64,000 nucleotides of DNA, taken from positions 62,001-126,000 of the forward strand of contig CP064984.1 of NCBI GenBank assembly GCA_016699615.1, in the 5' to 3' direction. Within the stretch, counting starts at the first letter, position 1. Every line of letters begins with the position of its first letter. The notes beneath the pieces are model-generated. The model was not told the DNA's origin. It saw only the letters and a program-made list of their open reading frames with translations, and searched no databases. This DNA comes from Sphingobacteriales bacterium. GTDB taxonomy: Bacteria; Bacteroidota; Bacteroidia; Chitinophagales; JADIYW01. Shown here one piece after another: positions 28,865 to 36,465 of this stretch. The position numbers and the translations under genes were made by a program.

Positions 28865-29509
28865 ATGGAAGCAACGGTAGACAAATATTTAATTGATGGT
28901 TGTATGCGTTGCAAATATGGTGCAACACCACAATGCAAAGTCAATAATTGGAAAGCTGAATTAAAATTACTCAGAGCGATTGTATTGCAATCAAACTTGA
29001 AAGAAGAAATAAAATGGGGCATTCCTGTGTACACCAAAAATGGAAAAAATATTGTAAGTATAAATGCTTTCAAAGAATCAACAGTAATTAGTTTTTTCAA
29101 AGGTGTTTTACTTGCAGACAAACATAAAATACTACAACAACAAGGCAACATACAATCTAGTAGAATCATTAGATACACCAATGTAGATGATATACAAAAA
29201 ACAGCAGCAATTATATCAGCCTATATTACAGAAGCAATTTCATTAGAAGAAGAAAATAAAAAAGTAAAAATAACAAAAAATCCAGAACCAATTCCGAATG
29301 AATTAATACAAGCTTTTGAAGCTGATGAAGCATTTAAAAATGCATTTCATGCACTAACACTTGGGCGACAAAGAGCATATATCATTAATTTCTCACAAGC
29401 AAAACAAACAGCAACAAGAATCAGCAGAATAAATAAATACAAAGCGCAAATACTAGCAGGCATTGGACTACACGACGAATACAAAATGAATAACAAAACT
29501 AATAAGTAA
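28865..29509 (+). CDS. YdeI/OmpD-associated family protein (DUF1801 plus OmdA-type tail)
   Basis: 214 residues, cytosolic. The N-terminal ~115 residues are a DUF1801 domain (LRAIVLQSNLKEEIKWGIPV ... ISFFKGVLLAD). The C-terminal ~70 residues (IPNELIQAFEADEAFKNAFH ... LTLGRQRAYIINFSQAKQTA) are the bacteriocin-resistance YdeI/OmdA tail. The biochemical function is unclear. The extra cysteines at the N-terminus (MRCKYGATPQCKVNNW) are unusual for the family and could bind a metal. It is spaced one base from the upstream gene. Confidence 0.75.
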   Translation: MEATVDKYLIDGCMRCKYGATPQCKVNNWKAELKLLRAIVLQSNLKEEIKWGIPVYTKNGKNIVSINAFKESTVISFFKGVLLADKHKILQQQGNIQSSRIIRYTNVDDIQKTAAIISAYITEAISLEEENKKVKITKNPEPIPNELIQAFEADEAFKNAFHALTLGRQRAYIINFSQAKQTATRISRINKYKAQILAGIGLHDEYKMNNKTNK

Positions 29510-29550
29510 ATAATATGAAAGATATACTAAACGACAAGAGTTTTAGATAT

Positions 29551-29724
29551 TTTCTTTCACAGCAGAGTCTCCTGAAAGAGACACTGCGAATATTTAGTTT
29601 CCAACAACATAAAAATGAATCAAGAAATAAAGTTTAGAATTGCATAAAAGAGTAATTGTCATTGCCACGAAAGTGGTAATCTCATAAGTACTTAGAATTA
29701 TATTGCCTTTTTCAAAGCAATGAC
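29551..29724 (+). repeat. Dispersed intergenic repeat, copy 1
   Basis: It begins TTTCTTTCACAGCAGAGTC and ends in two small hairpins. One stem closes on a GAAA tetraloop (ATTGCCAC GAAA GTGGTAAT, 29661-29680); the second is ATTGCC-TTTTTCAAA-GCAAT. Copy 2 lies at 30410-30590, on the far side of the EamA gene, in the same orientation. It is non-coding and resembles REP/MITE-type intergenic elements. Confidence 0.7.
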
Positions 29725-29770
29725 TCTAATTAATCTTATTCAGTAAGAAATTTTTACAATAATATTTTTC

Positions 29771-29790
29771 TTTCTTTCACAGCAGAGTCA
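29771..29790 (+). repeat. Third, partial copy of the TTTCTTTCACAGCAGA repeat
   Basis: TTTCTTTCACAGCAGAGTCA repeats the first 19 bases of the element at 29551, with no recognisable remainder. It lies in the 425-base gap 29510-29934, which otherwise holds no gene. Confidence 0.5.
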
Positions 29791-29877
29791 ATAAGAAAGA
29801 CTCTACTTGGAATAAAAAACTTTTAGCGATGACATTTATTTTAGCTTAATTTTTCATAAGCCATGATTATTCTTTGT

Positions 29878-29908
29878 TACTTTCTTTGTATCAAGAAAAA
29901 GAAAGTAA
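29878..29908. terminator. Bidirectional hairpin between convergent units
   Basis: TTACTTTCTTT, 9-10 base loop, AAAGAAAGTAA. It lies between the rightward 26.8-29.5 kb unit and the leftward EamA gene, and is AT-rich enough to end either transcript. No long T-run follows. Confidence 0.4.
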
Positions 29909-29934
29909 ATATAAGCAAAGAAAAAAGTACAAAT

Positions 29935-30357
29935 TTATTTCCAAGAGATAACAAATAGTCCGCATAAAATTAAGGTCGCTCCTACTCCGATTTTCCAAGT
30001 AAATTGTTCACGCAAAAATACGAACGACAATAAAAGTGTTATCAATATACTAGCTTTGTCAATCAAAGCCACTTCAGATACGTTTCCTATTTTAATTGCT
30101 TTATAATAAAATATCCACGATATAGTTGTTGTCAATGCAGAAAAACCTAAAAGCGTAATATCTTTAAAAGTTAAGTTTGAAAAATCTTTTATCTGATTAA
30201 ATGCAAAAACATTCAGCCAAACAAAGACAAATACAAAACAAGTTCTTACAGCAAGTCCAGTATCAGCAGCAACATTTTTTAATCCAGCTTTCGCAACCAC
30301 AGCTGTCAATCCAGCAAAGAACATAGATATAAGTGCAAATATTTGATATGTTTTCAT
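29935..30357 (-). CDS. EamA-family small membrane transporter (single-repeat form)
   Basis: 140 residues with about five hydrophobic helices: MKTYQIFALISMFFAGLTAV, VRTCFVFVFVWLNVFAF, ITLLGFSALTTTISWIFYYK, SILITLLLSFVFL and KIGVGATLILCGLFVISW. The motif ALTTTISWIFYYKAIKIGNV, then V-A-L-I-D-K, is the typical EamA core. It is half the size of a full drug/metabolite transporter and would have to pair as a dimer. The substrate is unknown. It lies between two copies of a dispersed repeat, which could mark mobilisation. Confidence 0.75.
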   Translation of the reverse strand: MKTYQIFALISMFFAGLTAVVAKAGLKNVAADTGLAVRTCFVFVFVWLNVFAFNQIKDFSNLTFKDITLLGFSALTTTISWIFYYKAIKIGNVSEVALIDKASILITLLLSFVFLREQFTWKIGVGATLILCGLFVISWK

Positions 30358-30409
30358 ACAACAATGTATTTATTTAAAATAGCTAATAATAAACAAAGCT
30401 ACGAAAGTT

Positions 30410-30590
30410 TTTCTTTCACAGCAGATTATCTTCAAAGGGACTTTGCGAAGATTTAGTTTTCAACAACATAAAAATAAATCAAGAAATAAAGTATAAAATT
30501 GCATAAAAGAGTAATTGTCATTACCACGAAAGTGGTAATCTCCTAAACACTTAGAAATATAAGATTGCCTTTTTCAAGGCAATGACAATA
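30410..30590 (+). repeat. Dispersed intergenic repeat, copy 2
   Basis: Same element as at 29551-29724, roughly 85% alike by eye. It starts TTTTCTTTCACAGCAGA and includes the perfect hairpin ATTACCAC-GAAA-GTGGTAAT (30520-30539) and ATTGCC-TTTTTCAA-GGCAAT (30564-30583). The two bases that differ in the first hairpin stem between copies keep or improve pairing. Confidence 0.7.
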
Positions 30591-30756
30591 AACAATTTCA
30601 AGAAAAAGCAAAAAACAAGTTGCGCATTTTGGGTATATACAAATGAAATATGGATAAAATATTACGACAGGATATTTAAAATACGCAAAAACATATTTAA
30701 CATACAATATTGATAATAAGAAGATTATAAGGAAAAAATATTTTTAACAAAAAAAT

Positions 30757-30799
30757 ATACGCAACTCCATTTATTGCGTATATTTGTGTGTTATGTGGC
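30757..30799 (+). other. Left boundary of the cassette array: hairpin plus GTTATGTGGC core
   Basis: ATACGCAA and TTGCGTAT form an 8-bp stem (30757-30781). GTTATGTGGC follows at 30790-30799 and is the exact reverse complement of GCCACATAAC at 32043-32052, where the first cassette ends. The shape (structured arm then GTTRNNR core) fits the 3' half of a recombination site. It lacks the 172-bp module of the later sites, so it may be an attI, a decayed attC, or the edge of the array. Confidence 0.55.
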
Positions 30800-30818
30800 A
30801 TTTTAAAACAACACCGCA

Positions 30819-31022
30819 ATGAAAGAAGAACTAACAGACAACGAACATTCTGAAATATTAAAAAATGAAGAAGCCGATTTATTCGGACGAAAAGCAACTT
30901 TCAAAGATTATGTGAACATTGGATTCGATATTGAGGAAGCGAAAAATATGGCGGGACTGAAAAACTACGATTTTTCAACGGATGAAGAATTACAGAAATT
31001 TATTGACGAAATAATAAAATAA
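30819..31022 (+). CDS. Cassette 1, gene 1: small acidic protein of unknown function
   Basis: 67 residues, strongly charged (MKEELTDNEHSEILKNEEAD; NYDFSTDEELQKFIDEIIK). No signal, membrane segment or known motif. It starts 19 bases after the GTTATGTGGC cassette core, the usual distance for a cassette ORF, and stops one base before the next gene. Size, acidity and pairing with a larger ORF would suit an antitoxin or immunity partner, but that is only an idea. Confidence 0.55.
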   Translation: MKEELTDNEHSEILKNEEADLFGRKATFKDYVNIGFDIEEAKNMAGLKNYDFSTDEELQKFIDEIIK

Positions 31023-31023
31023 T

Positions 31024-31587
31024 ATGTTTTCAACTAACAAAGAAATAAAAGCAATCAACTTATACTTCAAAGAATTTGTTTTACAACATAATGATTATTT
31101 TTTTGACAAACATTTAGAAAAGACAATCAAAAAAATTGAAAGCGAAACAGAAACAGATTTTAGCGAAAATTGGGAAAACCTTATTGCTCTAATGCAGATT
31201 ATTGAACGAACTTACAACTTAAAAGCAATAATCACTGAAAACAATTATTACAGGTTTGAATTTCACAATGCAGAAAATATTCAAGACAAAGGAGCAACAA
31301 AGATTGATGCACTTTTTAGTTGTTGTTATCAAACATTGAGAAAGTATTGGAATGAAAATGCACCATATTTCAACAGAGGCGTTGAACCATTTGACATTAG
31401 TGATTTTGACGAAACCGAAGAAGAGTTCAATGACGAAGGTTTTAAAGAAATTGGAACAAAAGAATTTTTAAAAACAATTACGACCAACGAATTACTTTCA
31501 ATGCTTAAAGTAACTAAAAAAGACAATCCGACTAAACTAAAATTTATCAGTTGGTTAGAACAAGAATTAGAAAAAAGAAAATCATAA
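31024..31587 (+). CDS. Cassette 1, gene 2: protein of unknown function
   Basis: 187 residues, cytosolic, mainly helical and acidic (DISDFDETEEEFNDEGFKE). The C-terminal stretch TTNELLSMLKVTKKDNPTKL, then KFISWLEQELEKRKS, resembles a short helical tail. No recognised domain. It sits between two other ORFs with spacings of one base and a one-base overlap (TAATG), so the three are a tightly coupled operon inside one cassette. Confidence 0.6.
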   Translation: MFSTNKEIKAINLYFKEFVLQHNDYFFDKHLEKTIKKIESETETDFSENWENLIALMQIIERTYNLKAIITENNYYRFEFHNAENIQDKGATKIDALFSCCYQTLRKYWNENAPYFNRGVEPFDISDFDETEEEFNDEGFKEIGTKEFLKTITTNELLSMLKVTKKDNPTKLKFISWLEQELEKRKS

Positions 31588-32036
31588 TGAAACAATTTGA
31601 GTTTGACCGAAATTTCATTGAAGCCAAGTTTTCAGAAGCAGAAACGTTTCTCTTTGACAAGCAGAACGTTTATCAAATAAAATATGAAAACTTTGACAAA
31701 ACAACGTTTGACAAGCTCAATTCCGATTTATTACATAATGTTTCAAATAAATTTATAGTTTATTGCTTGTGGTTGGGCGACACTCAAAATGATTTGAAAC
31801 CAAAATATGTTGGACACGCAAAAAACACAATTTCACGACAACGATTAAGGGCACATTTGACGAAGAAAAACAAAGCAACAGGTGCACAACTTGACAAAAT
31901 AACAAAGTATTTAGAAGATAAAAAGTATTTTGGCTTGACATATTTAATCATTGAGCCAAGTTATATGAGAACTTCGCTTGAAGAATGGTTAATAAACAAA
32001 AATATTGACAAACTTGAATGGAATAAAAACAAATAA
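31587..32036 (+). CDS. Cassette 1, gene 3: GIY-YIG-like nuclease-domain protein
   Basis: 149 residues from the ATG that overlaps the preceding stop (TAATG); an in-frame codon 36 bases earlier would intrude on the upstream gene. The core NKFIVYCLWLGDTQNDLKPK, then YVGHAKNTISRQRLRAHLTK, has the IVY...KYVGHA...R order of GIY-YIG domains (the G-I-Y strand reads I-V-Y). The Arg after it matches the catalytic Arg position, and a Glu lies in TSLEEWLI. GIY-YIG domains cut DNA or act in repair and defence; here activity is inferred. Confidence 0.6.
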   Translation: MKQFEFDRNFIEAKFSEAETFLFDKQNVYQIKYENFDKTTFDKLNSDLLHNVSNKFIVYCLWLGDTQNDLKPKYVGHAKNTISRQRLRAHLTKKNKATGAQLDKITKYLEDKKYFGLTYLIIEPSYMRTSLEEWLINKNIDKLEWNKNK

Positions 32037-32062
32037 AAAAACGCCACATAACAAGGGTGGCA

Positions 32063-33832
32063 GTTGCACAACGTGGTATTTTTGGTGGCAGTTTTACATA
32101 ATTTATATATCATATATTATTTGTATTAATATATTGTTGCTTTCTTTACTTTTGTTCTCTGGTATCTGGTGGCGCTTCTTGTAAAAATATAGGCTTCTAT
32201 TGGTTTTTTTAGCCTGTTTCTTGCCTTTTTATTGCTTTTACTAAGGCTTAATGCTTCTATTTTTCGCTTTGGCTTATTAAAGAACAGGTATTTCTGTAAA
32301 TTATAACTTATTGCTGCCATCAATACATGTTTGTTTGCTCCTTGTATGCCTCGTGTATTTACTCGCTTCATGTTTCTGTAGTTTATCAGCGTGCCTAATA
32401 CTGGCTCTACTGTGCTACTCCGTTTCCGTACCATACGCTTTGCATACGCTTCATTACTTGTTAAACGTTCATGCATTCTATCATAATATGGTTTATCTAT
32501 GCTGTCTTCTATCTTTTTGTATTTGGTTACTTTGCCACAACATTGTGCTCTCAATGCACAGTTTTTGCAATCACTTTCACTACTTCTGTATTGCTTCTTT
32601 TCATACCCTTTACTATCTGTCTTTATGCCTTTGTAGCTCAGTACTGCCTTGTTGCCACGCTGGCATTCATACTGATTATCTATTCTATTGAAAACAAAAC
32701 CTGCTCTTTCACTTTTGTATTGTCCAAAATTAGGAATGTAGGCTGTTATATTTTTCTGCTCTAAATACTTTAGTGCCTTGCCACTACTATAACCAGCATC
32801 GGCAATTACTTCTTTTATTTTTATATCATTTTCTAATAAATTAACACTTGTTTGCTCAACAATTAAAGCTAAACTATCACTATCTTTCTTGCTGGCAAAA
32901 TCTGCCAAAGCACCAGTAATCACATGATATTTATCGTCTACACTTACTTGAGCAGCATAGTTGAGTTGTCTTGCTTTGCCTGGCTTTACTGCTATTCTAG
33001 CATCAGGGTCTGTTGTATTGACATGTGTATGGTTGCTGGTAAATTTAGGACGAATGAGATTGCCATGCTCATCTGTCTGTTTAGGATTTACTACATTGCC
33101 AGGCATATCTTTGTATGCTTTAGCTTTCCATGCATGGTGTTTGTCTACAGCTTTTTCATAGAAGCTTTTACTTTAAAGTCGCTATGTTCGTTCAGTTCAT
33201 TAGCATACAATACAGCATCATCAACAACTTGTTTCTCTATCAAAGCATCCATAGAAGCATTGGCTTTTACATAAGCACTATCTACACATTGACGCTTGCC
33301 AGCAACCATGCCTTTGTCTACGCATAGCTTTAGTACTTGTTGAAATAGTGTAAGGAATAGTTCTTCGCCATATAATTGTCTAGTTCTAGAAATAGTAGAA
33401 TGCCAAGGAAGAGGCTCGTCAATATCATAACCAATAAACAAACGAATAGCAAGTGAATCAGCACAGAAAGCGATGAGTCTTCTATCGGAATTTATGTTGT
33501 TGAGATAACCAACAAGCAGTATTTTGAAGAATACAACTGGGTCTATACTTTCGTTACCATCAATGCCATAATACACAGCAGTAGCCTTATAAATCCAATG
33601 AAGCGAAATGGTATTATTCAGCTTTCTATAGAAATTATCTTGAGGTACGAGCTCAGGCAGAGAAGTAAAGAAAATAGTTTTAGGTTGAAATGATTTGCGT
33701 CCTTGCATGTGCGAATATACGAAGAATAAACAAACATATGTTATATAAAAGTATTCTAAGTATATTAATATATAGTTATTTATACAGAAGATATAAAATA
33801 TCAAAAAAGTCATTATTTTTACGTTGTGCAAC
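32063..33832 (-). mobile_element. IS1182-like insertion sequence, copy 1 (full length)
   Basis: About 1,770 bp between inverted ends GTTGCACAACGT (32063-32074) and ACGTTGTGCAAC (33821-33832). Conserved sequence continues a few bases outward on each side (TGGCA on the left, AAACACA on the right), so the true termini may be slightly further out and the target duplication is not certain. The transposase runs on the minus strand. Two further copies with the same left end lie at 36485 and 37998. Confidence 0.75.
32126..33708 (-). pseudogene. IS1182-family-like transposase, one frameshift
   Basis: About 527 residues from MQGRKSFQPKTIFFTSLPEL. The N-terminal part has the family layout: LPELVPQDNFYRKLNNTISL, DPVVFFKILLVGYLNNINSD, RRLIAFCADSLAIRLFIGYD, then VAGKRQCVDSAYVKANASMD with a catalytic Asp. 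The second part has VIADAGYSSGKALKYLEQK (second Asp), a Cys cluster (CKNCALRAQCCG), RSSTVEPVLGTLINYRNMKR (Glu) and the terminal YNLQKYLF. The break near 33152-33156 is repaired by one A (MKKAVDKHHAWKAKAYKDMP). An upstream in-frame extension to 33840 runs into the IS end and is not coding. Confidence 0.75.
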
Positions 33833-33955
33833 AAACACATGGGTTTGGCAAAAGTGGGGCTTTAGTGCTAGGCTGAACATTTGTACTTTCTATTAGCTTT
33901 TGTACTAATTTTGAACTTTGGTACTTTCTTTTCCCCACCTTCGCCAAGCCCAAAA

Positions 33956-34127
33956 ACGATGTGCAAAAGTCTTCGCTACGCTTCGCCTTTTGCACATCGT
34001 GCGGCGGATTACATCCGATGATGCGTTTAGGCTCGCTACGCTCGACCTTCAACACATCAACGGATTTGCAAAATTACTTCACTTGCAAACTTCGTTTGCA
34101 GTTCGTAACTTCGCAAATCCGCCGCAC
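33956..34127 (+). repeat. 172-bp double-hairpin module, copy a
   Basis: It starts ACGATGTGCAAAAG and ends CCGCCGCAC directly before a GTTRNNR cassette core. Hairpin 1: ACGATGTGCAAAAG pairs with CTTTTGCACATCGT (14 bp). Hairpin 2: GCGGCGGATT pairs with AATCCGCCGC near the right end and encloses smaller stems (GGATTTGC/GCAAATCC, GCAAA-CTTCG-TTTGC). It is identical by eye to copy c and differs from copy b at one base. Confidence 0.85.
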
Positions 34128-34161
34128 GTTATAGGGCATTTTAAAAGACGACAGCAAACCA

Positions 34162-34611
34162 ATGACAGAACAAAATATTATCGACACAGTAGTTGAGAAA
34201 CTTAACAAGTATCCTGACATTAAATTCGACAAGAAGAATGACAGTGAACTTGAAATATTTTGCCGTGACGACAACGGATTTGACATTTTATTGCAGACAG
34301 ACGAACGAGAAAATACACTTCATTTTGGGACTTTTCATTGGCACTTTGACAACACTGAGGACGAAACTAATGAAATGCTAAATCAACTTGTTTTCGGTCT
34401 GACAGGAATTGCAAGACTTAAAGAGTTTTCTAAAAATGGTAAAGCGTATAAATGGACATTACAAATTCAAGACAGGGACGGCAATTGGTTTGACAACGGA
34501 ACTATGGGACTAATGAATATTAACTTTTGGACAAAGGCTGAAATCAAATATTTGCAAAATGAACTATTGCCGAAAGACATTTTATACGCTGATAATGAAA
34601 ACGAACAATAG
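34162..34611 (+). CDS. Cassette 2: protein of unknown function
   Basis: 149 residues, soluble, mixed alpha/beta (DNGFDILLQTDERENTLHFG; FHWHFDNTEDETNEMLNQLV; KWTLQIQDRDGNWFDNGTMG). No family recognised. It starts 24 bases after the cassette core GTTATAGGGC, and the mirrored GCCCTATAAC follows 16 bases after its stop. It is the only gene of this cassette. Confidence 0.65.
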   Translation: MTEQNIIDTVVEKLNKYPDIKFDKKNDSELEIFCRDDNGFDILLQTDERENTLHFGTFHWHFDNTEDETNEMLNQLVFGLTGIARLKEFSKNGKAYKWTLQIQDRDGNWFDNGTMGLMNINFWTKAEIKYLQNELLPKDILYADNENEQ

Positions 34612-34627
34612 GACGAAAAAGAAAAAC

Positions 34628-34932
34628 GCCCTATAACACGGGTTTTGCGTCAGGCGGGCTGACGTGCAAACTTGAAGCTTTGTGCTTCTAATGAACTTTA
34701 GTAATAAATTGAAACTTTGTGCTCCGAAACCCGCCCGAACGCAAAGCCCGAAAACGATGTGCAAAAGTCTTCGCTACGCTTCGCCTTTTGCACATCGTGC
34801 GGCGGATTACATCCGTTGATGCGTTTAGGCTCGCTACGCTCGACCTTCAACACATCAACGGATTTGCAAAATTACTTCACTTGCAAACTTCGTTTGCAGT
34901 TCGTAACTTCGCAAATCCGCCGCACGTTAGGC
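34628..34932 (+). other. attC-like site 2 (between cassettes 2 and 3)
   Basis: GCCCTATAAC at 34628-34637 mirrors the start of cassette 2; GTTAGGC at 34926-34932 starts cassette 3. Inner arms CGGGTTTTGCGTCAGGCGGG (34639-34658) and CCCGCCCGAACGCAAAGCCC (34730-34749) pair with a few mismatches, then the 172-bp module follows. At ~305 bp it is about twice the length of the longest well-known attC sites. No IS is present here, so this is the best view of an intact site. Confidence 0.7.
34754..34925 (+). repeat. 172-bp double-hairpin module, copy b
   Basis: Same module as 33956-34127 with one substitution (CCGTTGATG where copies a and c have CCGATGATG). Apparent ORFs inside it on the plus strand recur in each copy only because the DNA repeats; they lack start signals and are not genes. 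Confidence 0.85.
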
Positions 34933-34953
34933 GCAACTTAAGACCATTCACAC

Positions 34954-35163
34954 ATGGACAATAAAGAAAGAGAGAAAACCATTACAGTATGCGACGAATG
35001 TAAAAGTGAATACTACACAGAAACTTCTAAAATGTCTTCGTTATGCCCTAATTGCAGTCATCTTTTATACGGTTACATAAATTGTGACCATCAATTTGAC
35101 AATGGCAGATGTTTGAAATGTTTTTGGGATGGAGCCACTTCAACTTTTTTGACTCCAAATTAA
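34954..35163 (+). CDS. Cassette 3, gene 1: small zinc-ribbon protein
   Basis: 69 residues with two Cys pairs in the first half (VCDECKS ... LCPNCSHLL) and a further pair CDHQFDNGRCLKC. The C-x2-C...C-x2-C spacing is that of a zinc ribbon. It starts 20 bases after the GTTAGGCGC core. No enzyme domain is present, so a DNA- or protein-binding adaptor role is the most that can be suggested. Confidence 0.55.
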   Translation: MDNKEREKTITVCDECKSEYYTETSKMSSLCPNCSHLLYGYINCDHQFDNGRCLKCFWDGATSTFLTPN

Positions 35164-35178
35164 ACTTGTGTCTTATCA

Positions 35179-35517
35179 ATGAGACTTTGGATGAATAAGA
35201 AAAATAAAGCGAAAGAACTAGAGCAAACAGCTAGTAAAGCAGACGTTTTAACTGGGCTAAATTTGTGCTGCACCTACTTTGAAAGAAACATCCAAAACAA
35301 TTCCACATTCGAGCCAGAGTTTAAAACTTCAAAAATTATCAACTCAATATTGGAGACAAGACAAATATTGACAGACAGTGATGTTAGCGATATCGTTAAA
35401 CTAATAAACGACATGAAGAAAGCAGAGCATTACGATGGAAGTGGGTGGTTAGATTATAAAATGAGATTAGGTCATTTTCTTAGACTTAGTGGTTTTGATG
35501 TAAATCTGTTCGACTAA
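35179..35517 (+). CDS. Cassette 3, gene 2: protein of unknown function
   Basis: 112 residues, soluble and helical (FKTSKIINSILETRQILTDS; DVSDIVKLINDMKKAEHYDG; WLDYKMRLGHFLRLSGFDVN). The start may be the Met at codon 1 or codon 5 (MNKKNKAKELEQ). Its stop is one base before the GCGCCTAAC box that closes the cassette, so the gene reaches the recombination site itself. No domain recognised. Confidence 0.55.
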   Translation: MRLWMNKKNKAKELEQTASKADVLTGLNLCCTYFERNIQNNSTFEPEFKTSKIINSILETRQILTDSDVSDIVKLINDMKKAEHYDGSGWLDYKMRLGHFLRLSGFDVNLFD

Positions 35518-35518
35518 T

Positions 35519-35887
35519 GCGCCTAACAAAAGTATTTGCAAAAGCAGGGCTAGACAATGTAACATCAACTATGTGCGGGCATCAGCAGCGCTTCGGGCTC
35601 GATATTCAATGTTCAGCTTTAGTACTTAACTTCAACAACATATTTTCAAATGGGCATTTGTACCGGGCTGGACAATCAATGAATCCCCCTGCCTTCGCAA
35701 ATACTCGCACGATGTGCAAAAGTCTTCGCTACGCTTCGCCTTTTGCACATCGTGCGGCGGATTACATCCGATGATGCGTTTAGGCTCGCTACGCTCGACC
35801 TTCAACACATCAACGGATTTGCAAAATTACTTCACTTGCAAACTTCGTTTGCAGTTCGTAACTTCGCAAATCCGCCGCACGTTAGTG
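35519..35887 (+). other. attC-like site 3 (between cassettes 3 and 4)
   Basis: GCGCCTAAC at 35519-35527 is the exact mirror of GTTAGGCGC at 34926-34934. The next core GTTAGTGGC begins at 35881. Arms AGTATTTGCAAAAGCAGGG (35531-35549) and CCCTGCCTTCGCAAATACT (35687-35705) pair at 17 of 19 positions, followed by the 172-bp module. Length ~369 bp. Confidence 0.7.
35709..35880 (+). repeat. 172-bp double-hairpin module, copy c
   Basis: Gap-free and apparently identical to the copy at 33956-34127. It ends CCGCCGCAC, immediately followed by the GTTAGTGGC core of cassette 4. Confidence 0.85.
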
Positions 35888-35921
35888 GCAACCTTACCGA
35901 CACTCAACGCTAGACTAAAAA

Positions 35922-36446
35922 ATGACAGAAATAAAAATTAACAAAATAACACTTGAGGACATTGACCAATTACAAAAAATTGGTAGACAAACTTTTTATG
36001 AAACTTTCTCGACAGGAAATACCGAAGAAAATATGACAAAATATTTAGACGAAGGTTTTTCAAACGAGAAATTGACAACTGAACTTAACGACAAGAACGC
36101 AGAGTTTTATTTTGCGACACTTAACGACAATATAATTGGTTACCTAAAATTAAACATTGGACAATCACAAACTGAACTTCAAGACGATAAAGGACTTGAA
36201 ATTGAACGAATTTATGTCTTGAAAGACTTCCACGGAAAAAGTGTTGGACAACTTTTATATGACAAAGCAATTGAAGTCGCCAAACAGAAAAATTCTGATT
36301 TTGTTTGGTTAGGCGTTTGGGAAGAAAATCCGAGAGCGATAAACTTTTATAAGAAAAACGGGTTTGTAGAATTTGACAAACATATTTTCAAACTTGGGAA
36401 TGACGAACAGACGGACATAATGATGAAACTAAAATTGAATAACTAA
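35922..36446 (+). CDS. Cassette 4: GNAT-family N-acetyltransferase
   Basis: 174 residues. It begins ITLEDIDQLQKIGRQTFYET, the beta1-alpha1 start of PaiA-like GNAT proteins. The acetyl-CoA site is IERIYVLKDFHGKSVGQLLY (motif A; Gly-Lys-Ser-Val-Gly in place of R/Q-x-x-G-x-G/A), and motif B is FVWLGVWEENPRAINFYKKN, then G-F. It would acetylate a small molecule, polyamine or peptide; the substrate is unknown. Acetyltransferases are a common cargo class in integron cassettes. The mirrored end box GCCACTAAC follows 19 bases after the stop. Confidence 0.9.
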   Translation: MTEIKINKITLEDIDQLQKIGRQTFYETFSTGNTEENMTKYLDEGFSNEKLTTELNDKNAEFYFATLNDNIIGYLKLNIGQSQTELQDDKGLEIERIYVLKDFHGKSVGQLLYDKAIEVAKQKNSDFVWLGVWEENPRAINFYKKNGFVEFDKHIFKLGNDEQTDIMMKLKLNN

Positions 36447-36465
36447 ACGAATTACAAAAAAGGCT

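Larger units (their letters stand above)
32043..34137 (+). other. attC-like site 1 (between cassettes 1 and 2), split by an IS
   Basis: It opens with GCCACATAAC (RYYYAAC box), complementary to the start of cassette 1, and closes with GTTATAGGGC at 34128-34137, the start of cassette 2. Without the IS at about 32058-33839 it has a long imperfect stem, TGGGTTTGGCAAAAGTGGGG (33840-33859) against CCCCACCTTCGCCAAGCCCA (33933-33952), then the 172-bp module. These are the R and L arms expected of an attC site, though the site is longer than the 57-141 bp usually quoted for the type. Confidence 0.65.

Noticed and set aside
32311..33327. Several Cys/Leu-rich plus-strand ORFs over the IS1182-like element
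   Set aside because: They are the antisense of the transposase, which has clear family motifs on the minus strand.
34717..34964. Overlapping plus-strand ORFs in the 172-bp modules (also near 33918 and 35714)
   Set aside because: They repeat only because the DNA repeats, extend through hairpin arms, and have no ribosome site or family likeness.
33956..35880. A CRISPR array made by the three 172-bp repeats
   Set aside because: The repeats are far too long, spacers are gene-sized, and no cas genes are present.
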